A stretch of DNA of 64,000 bases from contig JAHEWK010000024.1 in assembly GCA_020740775.1 (NCBI GenBank), forward strand, positions 62,001 to 126,000. Reading direction: 5' to 3'. Shown here piece by piece: positions 20,475 through 31,437 of the stretch. Position 1 is the first letter of the stretch, and every line of letters begins with the position of its first letter. The DNA comes from Ilyonectria destructans. Its lineage: Eukaryota; Ascomycota; Sordariomycetes; Hypocreales; Nectriaceae. A program made the translations under genes and the position numbers. The notes below the pieces were generated by a model that did no database searches, was not told the DNA's origin, and worked only from the letters and a program-made list of their open reading frames with translations.

Positions 20475-21420
20475 TCAGAACGACGTGTTCGAAGACTTCT
20501 CTGCCCACTTGTCCAACAACTCCAGCGTGTCGTTGCACTTCTTCCGGATTGTGTCAACAGCGTCATCGCCCAAGGCCAAGCTGACGGGGAAATCTTCACC
20601 GGCCGTATGGGACTTGACCACGTCGAGGATGCGCGCCACACCCTTGGCAGGATCGCCGGGTTGCTGTCGATGGATTCCCTTCACCTGTGGGTACAGGTTG
20701 TTGACGAGAGGCTTGTACTCATCGATATTGGTGTCAATGTAGACTGCCTTCTTCTCATTGAGGAACTCAGTTCGGAAGTACCCGGGCTCGACAAGGAGCG
20801 TCCTAATTCCGAGCGGCTTTGTTTCCAGATTCAAACTCTCGACCGCGGCTAGGGCAATGGGTCAGTCTTTTGCTGCGTTCGAGGGTGACGAAGGTAGAAC
20901 CAACCTCGGAGAGCTGCCTTGGAGCTGCAGTACGCCCCCACTGCTGGTAGCCCTCCCCACGCCGCAATCGACCCCATGAAGACAAAATTTCCAGCCTTCT
21001 TCGACCGAAAGTGTGGCAGGAAAGCTCGTGCAACACCAAGAGGGCCGAACACGTGAGTTTGAAAAACGTTGTTCCAGTTCTCAAGGCTAGCAACAGTTAG
21101 ACAGCTCGAGATGTTGGGAACATGGATTCATCAAACCTATCGTCCTCAATGGTGCCGAAGTGTGGGTATCCGGCATTGTTCACTACAACGTCCACACAGC
21201 CATGGATACCAATGGCCGTCTCCGCCAGTTGGTCAAAGTCGGACTGGCCAGCGGTCAAGTCTAGCTTTAGAACCGATGCTCCCGCCTTTTGGAAATGTTC
21301 GATGCTGGTGGGGTTGCGCGCCGTAGCAATAACCTTGTCCCCCGCAGCGAGGAGCGCCTTCACGAATTCGGCACCGAATCCAGTAGAACTTCCGGTGATC
21401 AGCCAGACGAGAGGAGCCAT
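20475..21420 (-). CDS. Short-chain dehydrogenase/reductase, three exons
   Basis: Exons 21137-21420, 20905-21086 and 20475-20848 join across introns of 50 bp (21087-21136) and 56 bp (20849-20904) to give 279 aa. The NAD(P) motif TGSSTGFG is at residues 9-16, NNAG at 81-84, the catalytic Ser in GSIAAWGG at 134 and YCSSK (Tyr147, Lys151). The C-terminal half has the LETKPLGIRTLLVEPGYFRT stretch typical of classical SDRs of this fungal type. The first intron begins GTTTGA, a weak donor, but has a good CTAAC branch site, and splicing restores EDDSLENWNNVF. It is therefore complete and likely active. The substrate is unknown. A second, unrelated SDR lies 1.2 kb away, transcribed divergently. Confidence 0.87.
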
Positions 21421-22543
21421 GTTTGTTAGGTGAGGATGCGAGCTCGTGAGTGCAACGGTCCTCTCTAGAAGCGGGTGAGTTTGAGAGCCTACGAACTTGT
21501 GAGTATTTATGGTTTCTGACGAGTCAACGAATCTGCCCTAAGCAATGAGCCATGCGCTTTCGTGCTAAGAGTGCTAGACTTAGATTTCGAGAAAGTGCTT
21601 ATAAATCAGCAGGTTATGGGGAAAAATGACGGCCTTGATTAGTTTTAGACTGCCGCTATGACGTTAGGATGGTCAGGGGGTGTCGATATATTTCGACTTT
21701 CTTTGTTCACGTACGGTTCTGAGCCACAGCCGATGGAGGTGGCCTTATCTCCTCCTCCAATGTCATCTGCACTACTACTGCAAACTCAAACTAAAAGACC
21801 TGGGTGGAGACACGACCATGGATAGAGCTGGCGATGTGCATAAAATAATACATCAAAGGGGTAGTAGTACCAAGGTACGCGAGAAGATTCCACTCTGGCC
21901 ATTTGCTTTCTCTTGCATAGACTGCCGTCCTTTGAGTAGGAAACGCTGCTGAAAGACTGTTTGGTGTCGGGATGCTCTGTGCCACGCATGGGCCAAGTGT
22001 ACCAAGTTGACACCTCGGGGCAAAGGAATCTTTCATCATGCAGCCCAATGTGTGCCTGAGAGCTTGTGTGTAGATCAGGCAGTGATGTGAGGGAAGTGAT
22101 ATGCCTACAAGCTTCCAGTCTATCACGGAGTTAACGGAGTCTAATACCGCCGAGCACACCGCAAAACAGTGGACTTGAGTTGGCATGTCCAATGCTCCAC
22201 CCCGCTAACTTACGGGACATTGAAATGATACAGACACTTCATGCGATTCGGGGCTTCCATGCATGTGTACTTACTTGAGCTTATAAATCCGGGATGTAAA
22301 TGAACCGCCCTGTGCTCTGACTCAAGCTCTGAATCATGAAGCAGCCTATTGAATCGTCTCCTCAGCTCTCCCTACCGAGTGGCTTGATTGTAAAGCACGG
22401 ATATGGTTCCTCCGACCTTTGTAAGAGTGCCTGAAATGCCGCTTTGTTCATGTTCACCCCACTCTTGGCACTGTGTACGGCGTTTCTCCTCTTGGTTCAC
22501 CACGTATACTGTCGTGTCCAGAATCTGGCACACACACTGGTGG
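21421..22543. other. Divergent intergenic region between two SDR genes
   Basis: About 1.1 kb separating the start of the minus-strand SDR from the promoter of the plus-strand SDR. No gene or repeat was recognised. Confidence 0.5.
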
Positions 22544-22550
22544 TATAAAA
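22544..22550 (+). promoter_or_regulatory. TATA box of the 22666 SDR gene
   Basis: TATAAAA lies about 120 bp upstream of the ATG at 22666 and is followed by a CT-rich leader, as is common in fungal promoters. Confidence 0.5.
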
Positions 22551-22665
22551 CGAGGTGTTTCCTCTCTCTCAAATTGACGGTCACACACCATTCACGGACT
22601 ACAACAACGCCATCCTTTTACCACACAAGCCAGACTCTTTAAGAAAATAGCCACCATCCATCGCA

Positions 22666-23685
22666 ATGTCTAGATACGCTGCCTCCCACGTTAGCACCCA
22701 GGGTCCTGGAGATGCGCGGCCCACAGCTCTTCAAGTCGTTGAGGATGAAGGCCTAATCGGCAAGCTCGCCGGCAAGGTCGTCCTTGTGACGGGCGCAAAC
22801 TCTGGTATTGGTGTCGAAACAGCGCGAGCTATCCACGCCACCGGTGCCACTCTCTACCTCACTGCCAGAGACTCGGCCAAAGCCCAGCAGGCCGTTGATA
22901 ACGTCAAGAACGGACCCGGCCCCAAGTCCGATGCGCCCATCTACGCCATGGAGATGCGTCTAGATTCCTTCGCCTCGGTACGAGCAGCGGCTAAGGCCTT
23001 CCACGGCAAGAGCAACAAGCTTAATTTGCTTATCCTCAACGCCGGCGTTATGGCCACACCTGAGGGGAAGACTGAGGACGGTTTCGAGACCCAATTTGGC
23101 ACCAATCACTTAGGCCACTTCCTCCTCTTCCAACTGTTAAAGCCCGATCTATTCGCAGCCTCCACGCCTCAGTTCCAATCGCGGGTAATTGCTGTAGCCT
23201 CCTCAGCCCACCGCTATAGCAAGGTCCATCTCGACAACTTCAACTTTGAAAACGATCCTTATGACCCCTGGATTGCATATGGACAATCCAAGACGGCCAA
23301 CATCCACTTTGCTAATGAGATCGAAAGACGGTACGGGTCCAAGGGGCTGCACGCCCTCTCTCTGCACCCGGGTATCATCCAGACCAACCTCTCTCAGTAT
23401 CTCAGCAAGGAGGTACTAGAGTCGTTGGCGAGGAATGAATCGCTGCACAAGAGCATGAAGAGCGTACCCCAGGGAGCGGCCACGACCCTTTATGCTGCGC
23501 TAAGTAAGGAATGGGAAGGCCGAGGCGGCAAGTACCTCAGCAACCTCGCCGAGGAGGAGCCGGCGGCTACTACGGGAGACTGGTTGCAGAGCGAGGTTGG
23601 ATACGCCCCCTGGGCTTACGACGAGGAGGCTGCGAGGAAGCTTTGGGAAGAATCGAACAAGCTGGTGGGCGTTGACAGCGAGTGA
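22666..23685 (+). CDS. Short-chain dehydrogenase (retinol dehydrogenase/WWOX-like)
   Basis: Single-exon 339-aa protein. The Rossmann motif TGANSGIG is at residues 42-49, LNAGVMA at 124-130, Ser-Ser at 179-180 in VIAVASSAHRYS, and YGQSK with Tyr205 and Lys209, so the catalytic set is complete. The FGTNHLGHFLLFQLL block and the LHPGIIQTNL segment place it with the retinol dehydrogenase/WW-domain-oxidoreductase-like SDRs that fungi use for secondary or xenobiotic metabolism. No signal peptide is present. The 35-residue N-terminal extension before the core is normal for these fungal members. The ATG has an A at -3 (GCA ATG). The substrate cannot be inferred, and there is no biosynthetic backbone gene beside it. 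Confidence 0.92.
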   Translation: MSRYAASHVSTQGPGDARPTALQVVEDEGLIGKLAGKVVLVTGANSGIGVETARAIHATGATLYLTARDSAKAQQAVDNVKNGPGPKSDAPIYAMEMRLDSFASVRAAAKAFHGKSNKLNLLILNAGVMATPEGKTEDGFETQFGTNHLGHFLLFQLLKPDLFAASTPQFQSRVIAVASSAHRYSKVHLDNFNFENDPYDPWIAYGQSKTANIHFANEIERRYGSKGLHALSLHPGIIQTNLSQYLSKEVLESLARNESLHKSMKSVPQGAATTLYAALSKEWEGRGGKYLSNLAEEEPAATTGDWLQSEVGYAPWAYDEEAARKLWEESNKLVGVDSE

Positions 23686-24811
23686 TAGAACCCGGTCTCT
23701 AGCACACGCGGTCCTTGGTCTACGAATGGATAAGCCAAGCATAGTACCAAAGTACCTGCCATGTATACTTCGGGATCAAAACACAGGAACAGTCTTAGGG
23801 TCCACCTTCTATATGCTAGTGCGAGCTACAATCCCTTGTCCAACTGCCCCGGTTGCAAATCGGGCAGAACCAGCAACAGGTACCTAATTCTACCCTTAAA
23901 CCAGAGTACTTAGGTACCTCTTGCTTTCTCTATATGCTGTAGTCCTGCATTTACCTATTGCAGTAGAAAAACTAGCCGACTTCGATGGGGGTGCAGGTAA
24001 ATTTACACCCTTTTCGAGCCATCCACGCTTCTAAGCCTTTAACCTCTACCTTATAACCCTCCTCGCCATCCCCAGCTCACGCACCTACCTCCAAACCTGT
24101 GGGTACATGTCCATGCACACTTCCACCTCCTCACAACACCCCTCACCCCCAGGTTTTAGGGATGGATTTAAAGCTGCATCATTACATAAAATGCGCTTTT
24201 TGCATTAAATATTTAATGCAAGACGCGCTTTATATGCATTATTTCCCATTCTATATTAGGCTTAGCGCGTTCCAAAACGGGATTAGTGCATAGGATCAAG
24301 ATAATCCTGATTCCAGCCTCCATTTCTCTACAGCCTTGGTCAGCATCAGTCATGGGTAGTTATATGGGAATAAAAAGCGCGCTTTTTATTCGGAATAAAA
24401 TGCTGCTTCAATATAATAAAATGCAGCTTAATACACATGTGTATTATGCACGTGCCCATCCCTGGCAGGTTTAGAAGTTCATGCACCCGCCCTCCTATCA
24501 AGTCCACTTCTGACCTCTTCTTCTTATTCACTAGTCCATGCCCTATGCTTCTGCTGCACTTGCAGCAATGTCTAATCAGGTCGAGGATTCATTGAGGCCT
24601 CCCATTGTATCAACACCCGTCGGAAACTTCCCGTCGCCATCACTTGTCACACCGCGTAGTCTTATCCAGACTACCCCTTAGAGCTTGAACAGATATACAA
24701 TATACAGACGATGTTCAAGGTCATCAAGTGGTCACATAAGCTATCTAACAAGAGCAACCTGTCGGGACCGCGACCTGACCACAGTCATGGCTGGGGTGTG
24801 GCAACCCAAAC
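23686..24811. other. Intergenic with foldback element
   Basis: Non-coding, AT-rich in its middle, and dominated by the palindromic sequence listed at 24158. The right edge is the 3' end of the first HeLo gene. Confidence 0.5.
24158..24463. repeat. Foldback/MITE-like element with nested palindromes
   Basis: Outer inverted repeats AGGGATGG (24158-24165) and CCATCCCT (24456-24463) enclose inner ones AAGCTGCAT (24171-24179) and ATGCAGCTT (24421-24429). Two perfect palindromes lie inside: TGCATTAAATATTTAATGCA at 24201-24220 and a 22-bp one centred on GCGCGC at 24369-24390. The CAGGGATGG-like terminus resembles hAT ends and recurs near 62525, beside the hAT relic. Confidence 0.6.
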
Positions 24812-27800
24812 CTACGTCCAAATCACACACCCAACCCCCAACCCCAGAGCGCCGGCCGCCCGGACAGCACACGCGAAACAAGTTCCCGTGCCCCTTTTCA
24901 CAATGGCATGCTGGCCGTATTCGGCACACCATGCCCTCGCCGCCAGTTCGCATTCCCCTTGCCCAGTCGCGTCTATGATCAGCACCTGGCTGTCGTTGTG
25001 AATATACCCCGAGAGCTGACTAACACGGCGAATTAGCTGTAGTTTGGGCAAATCGCGCTCGTGGACTGGGTGAGGTCCATGGATACATCTTGGTGCCGCG
25101 GTGAAAACGGGGTTGTTGTACAGCGTGAACGACACTATCGCGTGGTTGACTTCAAGCTCCAGGACGGCTCTCTGCAATGGCTCCTCCCAAGGCTCTTCAT
25201 CATTCGGAACCGGCAGATCGGCGGGCCAGGGAGTACGACCATCCGTGCCAAGGGCCGGTCCAATACCTCCCTCCTGTGATTCAGGCTTGCTTGGGGTGTG
25301 ATGTTCTCCTCTGCCCGGTGTCTTGAACCACAAGGCCCGAAACTCGACCACGTCAGGTGCCTTGCTGGGACCGACGGGCACCACCCACTTGGACGGATCT
25401 CCAATGGTGCGAACCCACTCAGCCTGCGACGAATCGCCGGCGGCCCTGTGTACGCTCGTGGAAAACCGACCGGGATCATCGACATCCGCATGAGACAGGA
25501 ACCGCTTGTGGCGCGCAAAGCTGACGTCTCTCGCCTGGACGCGCCACCAGCCCTTCGTTATTCGCTCCGTGTCGCGACCGGCTCCCAACGGCCTGGGACA
25601 TGGCCCGACCCAACCGTTGGCGGCCCTCATGCCCTTCATCCCGCCCAAGACACGGCCGAGGACGTACTTGGCCCGCCAGTACGACTGATTCTCCAGCACG
25701 AGCCCCGACGAGTCGTACAGCGGGCCGACTAGCTCCTTGAGGCTCGGCGTGGCGTCGATGAGGGCGCTCATGATGGTGACGACGAAGCCAGAACCGGGTA
25801 GCATGGCCCCAAACAACCAAGCCCACAGGCGCATGCTGATGTGGGTGCCGGCGCGCAGGTTGTCGTAGGCGTCCTCGATGAACTCGCGCATCTCGCCCAG
25901 TTCCGGCCAGCCCAGCAGCTCGGCGAAGCGGACCAGCCCCTCCACCTGCTGCTCGTGAACGAGGCTGTGCATCTCGACCGTCTCTCTGCTCCCTTCGGGG
26001 ATCTTGAGGCAGACGCCGTTGACCCATCGCTCGGCCGCCTGCATCGCCGCCGAGACCCGGCCGGACATGTTGCCGAACGCATCGCCGGGTTGCTGCGCCA
26101 GCCGCAGCTTCAGCTCGTACGCCAGGATCATCTGGAACAAGAAGTTTGGTAGGCCGCAGCCGCCAGGCACTCCGAAGCTCACCAGAGACGCTGTGTCACG
26201 CGCGTCGTCAAAGATGTCATCCCGGTTGAGCGTCGTCAGCAGATCTATGACCTGAAATGGCGTGTTGTACGTGAACCCATTTACTGGTCTCCCCGTGAGC
26301 GAGCCCAGCAGCTTCTTGATGTCCTCGCCCGCCTGTCTTTCCGTATGGCCCCACGGCTGCGCTTTGCCGACCTGGATGTCGCGTAGCCAGCCAACCAGCA
26401 GTGGGATTGGATGACGGGGCAGGTCCCCTATCGCAACCCAGTTCCTCTGCTCAAAATCGGGCCTGTTTTCATGCGCCCAGGCCCTCAACTCGGCTGCATA
26501 GCCTTCGACTGTTCGCGTGCCGGGGAATTTGCCCTCGAATTTTCGGCCGGCCTGATAGATGTGGAAGACGAAAACGAGTTAGAATGGAACAAGAGGGGCC
26601 GCGTCTGCGGGAAGGAATTGTTGGATCTACCATACCTCGCTGTCATACTCGCTAAAGTCAGTTTGTTTGTTTTGTGTTTCCGTCGCATGCATCAACGCTG
26701 CCGAAAATGTCAGCTATATGTAAACAATCCTGGCCGCGCATAGAGATGGATGGTAGACTCACACCATGCCAGATATGGGTGCTCGACGTATTCAACCTCT
26801 CGGTCCCGCTCCGCAAAGACTTCATCTGTGTGCATTCCGTTCCAGGTGAGAAAACTACGGTAATCCGCACCATACGGGTTGGAAATGGAAAGTTGCAGTG
26901 AACCCTTCAGATCCTCTCCGAGCACAACGTCCAGCTTCTCCAGCTGCCGGGCCAAACGAGACACGTTGATGTTGGCTGCGCGAATAGTGCTATCTTCTGC
27001 ATCCCCATTGGCGGCAGCCGTCTCGGCGTCAAACCCATCCTCATCCTCATCCCCATCCCCATCTGTCGTCGTTGTATGTTGCGAGAGCTCGGTTATCCGT
27101 AAACTCGCGGCCTCCACCAGCCCCTCGTGGTCGTCCAGATCCATAACCGCCTGCTCGATTATCTGCAGGCCGTCGAGGTCCGTCGAGGACTTGATCTCGG
27201 CCACCATTGCCTCAAGCGCCTGCTCATCAACATCTGGGAACAGCGCGCTCAGGCTGTTGTTGAAGCTGCGCAGGTCCTCGACGAAGCGCTGGAATCGCTT
27301 CTGATCCTTGACGGCCCACCGCGTTCTCGTGGCGAGTGACGAGTTATGCTGGTTCCGCAACGCCGATGACTGCAGTCGCTCGTACGTCCTCTTGAACGTG
27401 GTCACGATGGCGTTGCGTCCGCCGCTGCCCACCGCAGCTGCCTGGCTGCCAGCGTGAGCCAAGATGGCCGACGTGGCGGGCTGGAGTCCGTATCGCCGTG
27501 TTAGGGAGCCGGTGTCGTCGAAGAGTTGTCGTATGCAGTGAAGAATATCAGACACGGCTTTGACGATCCGGGGGTCGTGTAGTCGCGGGTCTATCTCGAC
27601 TCCCATCGCCGTTCGCGAATCCCCTTCAGCTTCGAGCCCGGGCAGCCCAACCGTGTCGCCCCAGAGTGAGAGCCGCACGCGTTCAACGCCAACCTTGGTC
27701 GTGAGCACTTCGAGATCCTCGCCGTAGCGCCGCCCGCACTCGATTGTGTCGCACATGTCCAAACATGTTTTGAAGAGCGTCACGAGCGCCGATGCTCCAA

Positions 27801-27822
27801 TGGCAACGCCTGCTACATCCAT
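24812..27822 (-). CDS. HeLo-domain protein 1 (937 aa) with unnamed C-terminal region
   Basis: Exons are 26765-27822, a 16-nt micro-exon 26636-26651, and 24812-26551. The introns are 113 and 84 bp, and splicing gives an open 937-aa frame. The N-terminus is a HeLo domain (roughly residues 1-240): hydrophobic helix MDVAGVAIGASALVTLFKTC, then YGEDLEVL and ERVRLSLWGD, matching the GLFxxC...D(F/Y)E...(A/V)RLSxWG pattern of HET-S-type pore-forming domains. An acidic linker (DGDGDEDEDGFD) follows. The C-terminal 600 residues belong to no family I know but match HeLo protein 2: EQQVEGLVRFAELLGWPEL, a hydrophobic LFGAMLPGSGFVVTIMSAL, SYWRAKYVLGRVLGG, GWVGPCP, and an ending with CFACA. It is expected to act in cell death or incompatibility, with pore formation inferred from HeLo. 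No stop or frameshift was found. Confidence 0.82.
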
Positions 27823-28425
27823 CGTTTCACTGTAAACCTTTCAAACAGGCGTGCATTTGCCCAAGCGGGTTGGTTGGTTTCGTAAAAGACACGACAAGTT
27901 GTTCTTTTGGCGCCCTTTCTGCCATAACTCAATGAGTCCGTAAGGGTAGTGGTAGAGGAAGGTAATAAAGTTGCACAGCCACGCACCCCTTTTGGGAGCA
28001 TCCTCCGTTTCCAAAGCGAGGCAGAGAGATAAGGCAATCATACCTGCGAAACCCTCATACGGCGTCTTCCTTTTGAGGAAGGTACAGCCACAATGTGCCT
28101 AACTTCATGAAGTTGGTTGTGCACGTAGTAGACTAAGCGGATACGTTGATCGACAAACGAAAGCAAAGCTGACAGCAAGGATGCCTCCAGGTAAAGCCTA
28201 GCCGCACAGTGCCCGTAATATAGGGCCAATAGCGACCCCGGCGGATGAAACCCGCACCTCGCTGACCAGGGATGTGTAGTGAACATTAAACAACCCACCC
28301 ATGCATCCAGGCAACAAGCTTACAAGGCATTGTCGTCAACTGACCCCAACTCGAGAGCCTTTGATCTTTCTTTTTCACGAGACGAGTGTCTCTCTTGGGC
28401 GGCATCAACGACACTAATATTCGCC
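27823..28425. promoter_or_regulatory. Divergent promoter region between HeLo-1 and the 429-aa gene
   Basis: About 600 bp separate the start codons of two divergently transcribed genes, so both promoters probably lie here. No clear TATA box or repeated operator was recognised. Confidence 0.4.
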
Positions 28426-29879
28426 ATGGTGGGGATTCCGATGCAAGTCTCGCTCCCACTGGCACTGCACCTGCGCAGTCCAGTAACATATGACTTCTTC
28501 ACCGGCCAGCACTGGAAACCAGGTGAGGTATGCGAGAACCGTTATGACAGTCGGCATCACGAAATCAAGCCAGTCAGTCACAATACATGGTTAACTCACC
28601 ACCCGCATCACTAGAAGTACCAACGCGGTCGCAACCTAGAAGACTTCGCCTTCATCGACTCGAGACCCGAACGGCGGAAGTCAACGCTGCTCTTCGCCTC
28701 CATCCTGCGGTCCATCTTTAACCACCCCGACTGGTCGCAACTTCACGCCTTCTTTTCCAAGCGCTACGGTAAAAGGCAAATGTTTAAGGACCGCGAGGCG
28801 CGCAAGCTGACTCCGCCCGAGACCATGGACGCGTGGGAGAAAGGGAGCACTAAGGCCATTATGCATTTCAAGACCGACCCGAGCTCTGTCGGCCTGCCGC
28901 GCGACCTGACGGTCAAGCTCGCCGACGCAGGCGTGATGATAACGGGGCGCCTAATCGGCGCGGATCCGCAGCCGTGCGCCATCGGGCCGGCCATCAGCGT
29001 GGCCATCGGCCCGGGGGCATATATGGACCTCGTGTATGCCGAGCATCCGCCAGGTAAGTACTCCGAGTCCCAGCTGGTCACGGGCGCGTTGGCCACCACT
29101 AAGAAGGGCGGCCGCGGCCGCAGCTGGGCAGAGTGGGCCGAGCTGTGGGCTATCATCGCCGACTGGGTGTACGAGCACGAAGCAGCGTCGCTGGAGATGT
29201 TGTACATAGACAAGTACTCCTACAAGTATGACCCAAGTGACGAGGTCCACAAGACCTTGCCCCATGGCAAGATACCCAGGGAATTTCTGGCAACCGACGC
29301 CATCGACGCCGCCGACGCAATTCGCGACGTCTTTGCTCAGCTGGCCGCTAAGCCGACAGACTTCCAGGGCATCGAGTGGGATTTCCTCGACCTAGAGGTC
29401 ACCAGGGACGTGAGGGACGCCTTCTTCGCTCGCTTCGGGAGGAACCCAGATTCGCAGAAGTTCATGGAGGAGTCGATTGACAGGACGAAGCCGTATTCGC
29501 TTGAGACGTTGAAGAAGATGGTCGAGCCGGTCGCGGGGAGCCGTTGGGGAGACTTGAATTTGTACAACGTGAGCCCCGTGGCTTTGAAACGGTGCCCGGT
29601 CGGCTTTCTTGGCGCCGACTGGGAGGCCTGGCTGATGTCTATCGAAGGAGGGGATGTGGTCGTCGTGAAAACGGTGTTTCAGGTGAGTGACGAGACGAGA
29701 AAGGGCAGAGGGCTGCTAGGACCGTATGCGCCATTTGCTGACCGGTCATCCTTGAACAGGCTCTCTGGGCTGTGATGCTTCTGGTCCAGCTTCCGCTGAA
29801 TATCAAGATTCTCAGCAGGGAGGAAAGATTGCCTCGGTATCAGGATCCGAATAACATATATATAGGAGCTTCTTCTTAG
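28426..29879 (+). CDS. Unknown 429-aa protein between two HeLo genes
   Basis: Exons 28426-28527, 28615-29682 and 29760-29879 give 429 aa. The introns (87 and 77 bp) have donors GTATGC and GTGAGT, acceptors CACTAG and GAACAG, and the first has a TTAAC branch-like site. The joins keep the frame (HWKPGE-KYQRGRN; KTVFQ-ALWAVMLL). I do not recognise the family. Visible features are a basic N-terminal third (KSTLLFASILRSIFNHPDW, SKRYGKRQMFKDREARKL), a glycine-rich hydrophobic segment CAIGPAISVAIGPGAYMDLV, a Trp-rich helix SWAEWAELWAIIADWVYE and an acidic-aromatic WDFLDLEV. The ATG at 28426 has a good context (GCCATGG). The frame is open further upstream, so the N-terminus is uncertain. Its placement inside a HeLo pair suggests a functional link, which is inference. 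Confidence 0.65.
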
Positions 29880-29929
29880 TGTTTTGCATGTGGTTCCATA
29901 AGGCATGCGTCGACGATATCAAAATAACA

Positions 29930-30275
29930 TATTTCTTAAATACAATTTAAATATTTCTAAGACGTAATACTAAACTAAAATTAAGCTTTTCTAGTTTCAG
30001 GCTAGGCACCTTAAATCTCAACTGATATACAGAAGCCGCTAGTTAGTTACTCTAAGCTGGTCCCTTACTCCTTTCCCTCCCTTATAATCTCTCGTACATA
30101 CTAACATGACTTCGATTGCAAGAACCCTCGTCAGCTCAGCCAACCCCACATCCGCGGCAGCCATCGCCTACATCAATAGCAACATATCATTCCAAGATCT
30201 CGAAGATGAGGAAAAGCGTATCCTCCGCTAGCATGATGGCTGGCATCTTTATCCCGCTACAAAGCCTGCCTAGTC
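29930..30275 (+). pseudogene. AT-rich stretch with a short broken frame
   Basis: 29930-30100 is AT-rich and non-coding. An ATG at 30106 opens 41 codons ending at the TAG at 30229-30231 (AAIAYINSN, FQDLEDEEKRILR). The same frame continues sensibly past the stop (HDGWHLYPATKPA), which suggests a nonsense-mutated fragment of a longer protein. The family is not recognised. Confidence 0.25.
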
Positions 30276-30722
30276 TCAAAGATCCGGCCGAAATCGAGGC
30301 CCAGTTGGCATGGATATAGGAGCTTCATAAATTTCTAGAGCGACTACAGTATTGCATTGGCATTGCCTGCAATCCTCACCTGTTATGCAACTTGGTGCTT
30401 CTCTTATAGAGAGCTGCTGTATCCCAAGCAGTATCCGGACAACAGACTGGTATCCCTCCCCATTCTCCATCCAAGGCCGATTACGACTATCCATCATGTA
30501 GTTCCGCCAGGCAGAGCGATTCACCAGCTCCTTCCGTCGCTGCGAAGATACTGCTGAGTCTACCAAACCCCAGCGTCTGATTTTGCATGACACGACACCC
30601 AGACTGTACAGGTCTTGCTTCTTCGAAAACCCCTTGCGGGAGGCTCGGTGATAGTATGGATCAAGCGTTTTGCCCTCTAGTGGGCTGTGTGACAGGGAAT
30701 CGTCGCTTTGAGGCCGATGCCG
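30276..30722 (-). pseudogene. Protein-kinase-like C-lobe relic
   Basis: On the minus strand about 30722-30276 reads SPLEGKTLDPYYHR, GFSKKQDLYSLGVV, KIRRWGLVD, RRKELVNRSAWRNYM, then a less conserved stretch to a stop. The D-x-YSLGVV...IxxWG pattern is the F-helix region of the kinase-like domain found in many fungal HeLo- and NLR-associated proteins. The segment needs a frame change near 30665 and has no N-lobe, no catalytic HRD and no activation loop. It is a remnant, located between two HeLo genes. Confidence 0.55.
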
Positions 30723-31437
30723 CGTGTAGAGCGCTTCCGTACTCTCTACTTCCGCGTTGACATCTGCATTTCTCCATCAGCAGCTGGGCCATATTCCCAC
30801 CGCCTCTAAACGATGCCTGTCGTGAACTACCAATAGCGGTATCATATGATTGCAAAAGCTCTATTAGCTGAGAGCCGTTCTACTTTTAAATTTGTTACAC
30901 TTTTAATTATTTATTTTCCCTCATATATACACACTAAGAGCTGGCCGTCGAGCAACATTAAACAAACCACTGAGGAAATTTCAACTTGGGGGCCAACAGT
31001 TATGTCGTCATTTATCAGCGCCGCAGGGCCAATGTTGGCCCGGATGACAGTCTCAAGGCAAACCTATTGCCTTTTTTGGCCCGGATTGTTGGGCTGTCCC
31101 GTCGCCAAGCCGGACCTCATTCCTGTAACGGCAATCTGTCCGGACTCTCGCGCACTGTACGGAGGACGGCTGTGCTTTTGGTCATCTTTTATTAGCAAGC
31201 ATAAATCTGCCTGCATCCTTCACGAAGTAGGTACGGAATGAATAATCGGGCATCCGTATTTTTGGCTGCGCCACGATTTCCCCTCGCAGGCTTCCCAGTC
31301 GAGATACAAACCACATACCTTCAAGAAGCGGTGTTGCATCTGGCGGTGATGATATATATTAACGAACGGACCGTTGCAGCCCACTAGCTAGAATCCGCTG
31401 CCATACAGGCGGCTGACATGGATTAAAAACAACAAAA
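30723..31437. promoter_or_regulatory. Upstream region of HeLo-2, TATA-like at 31353
   Basis: Non-coding. A TATATAT element lies at 31353-31359, about 80 bp before the ATG at 31438, and could be its core promoter. Nothing else was recognised. Confidence 0.4.

Noticed and set aside
28279..28614. A 111-aa gene at 28279
   Set aside because: It begins at GTG, and its 3' half is exon 1 plus intron 1 of the 429-aa gene.
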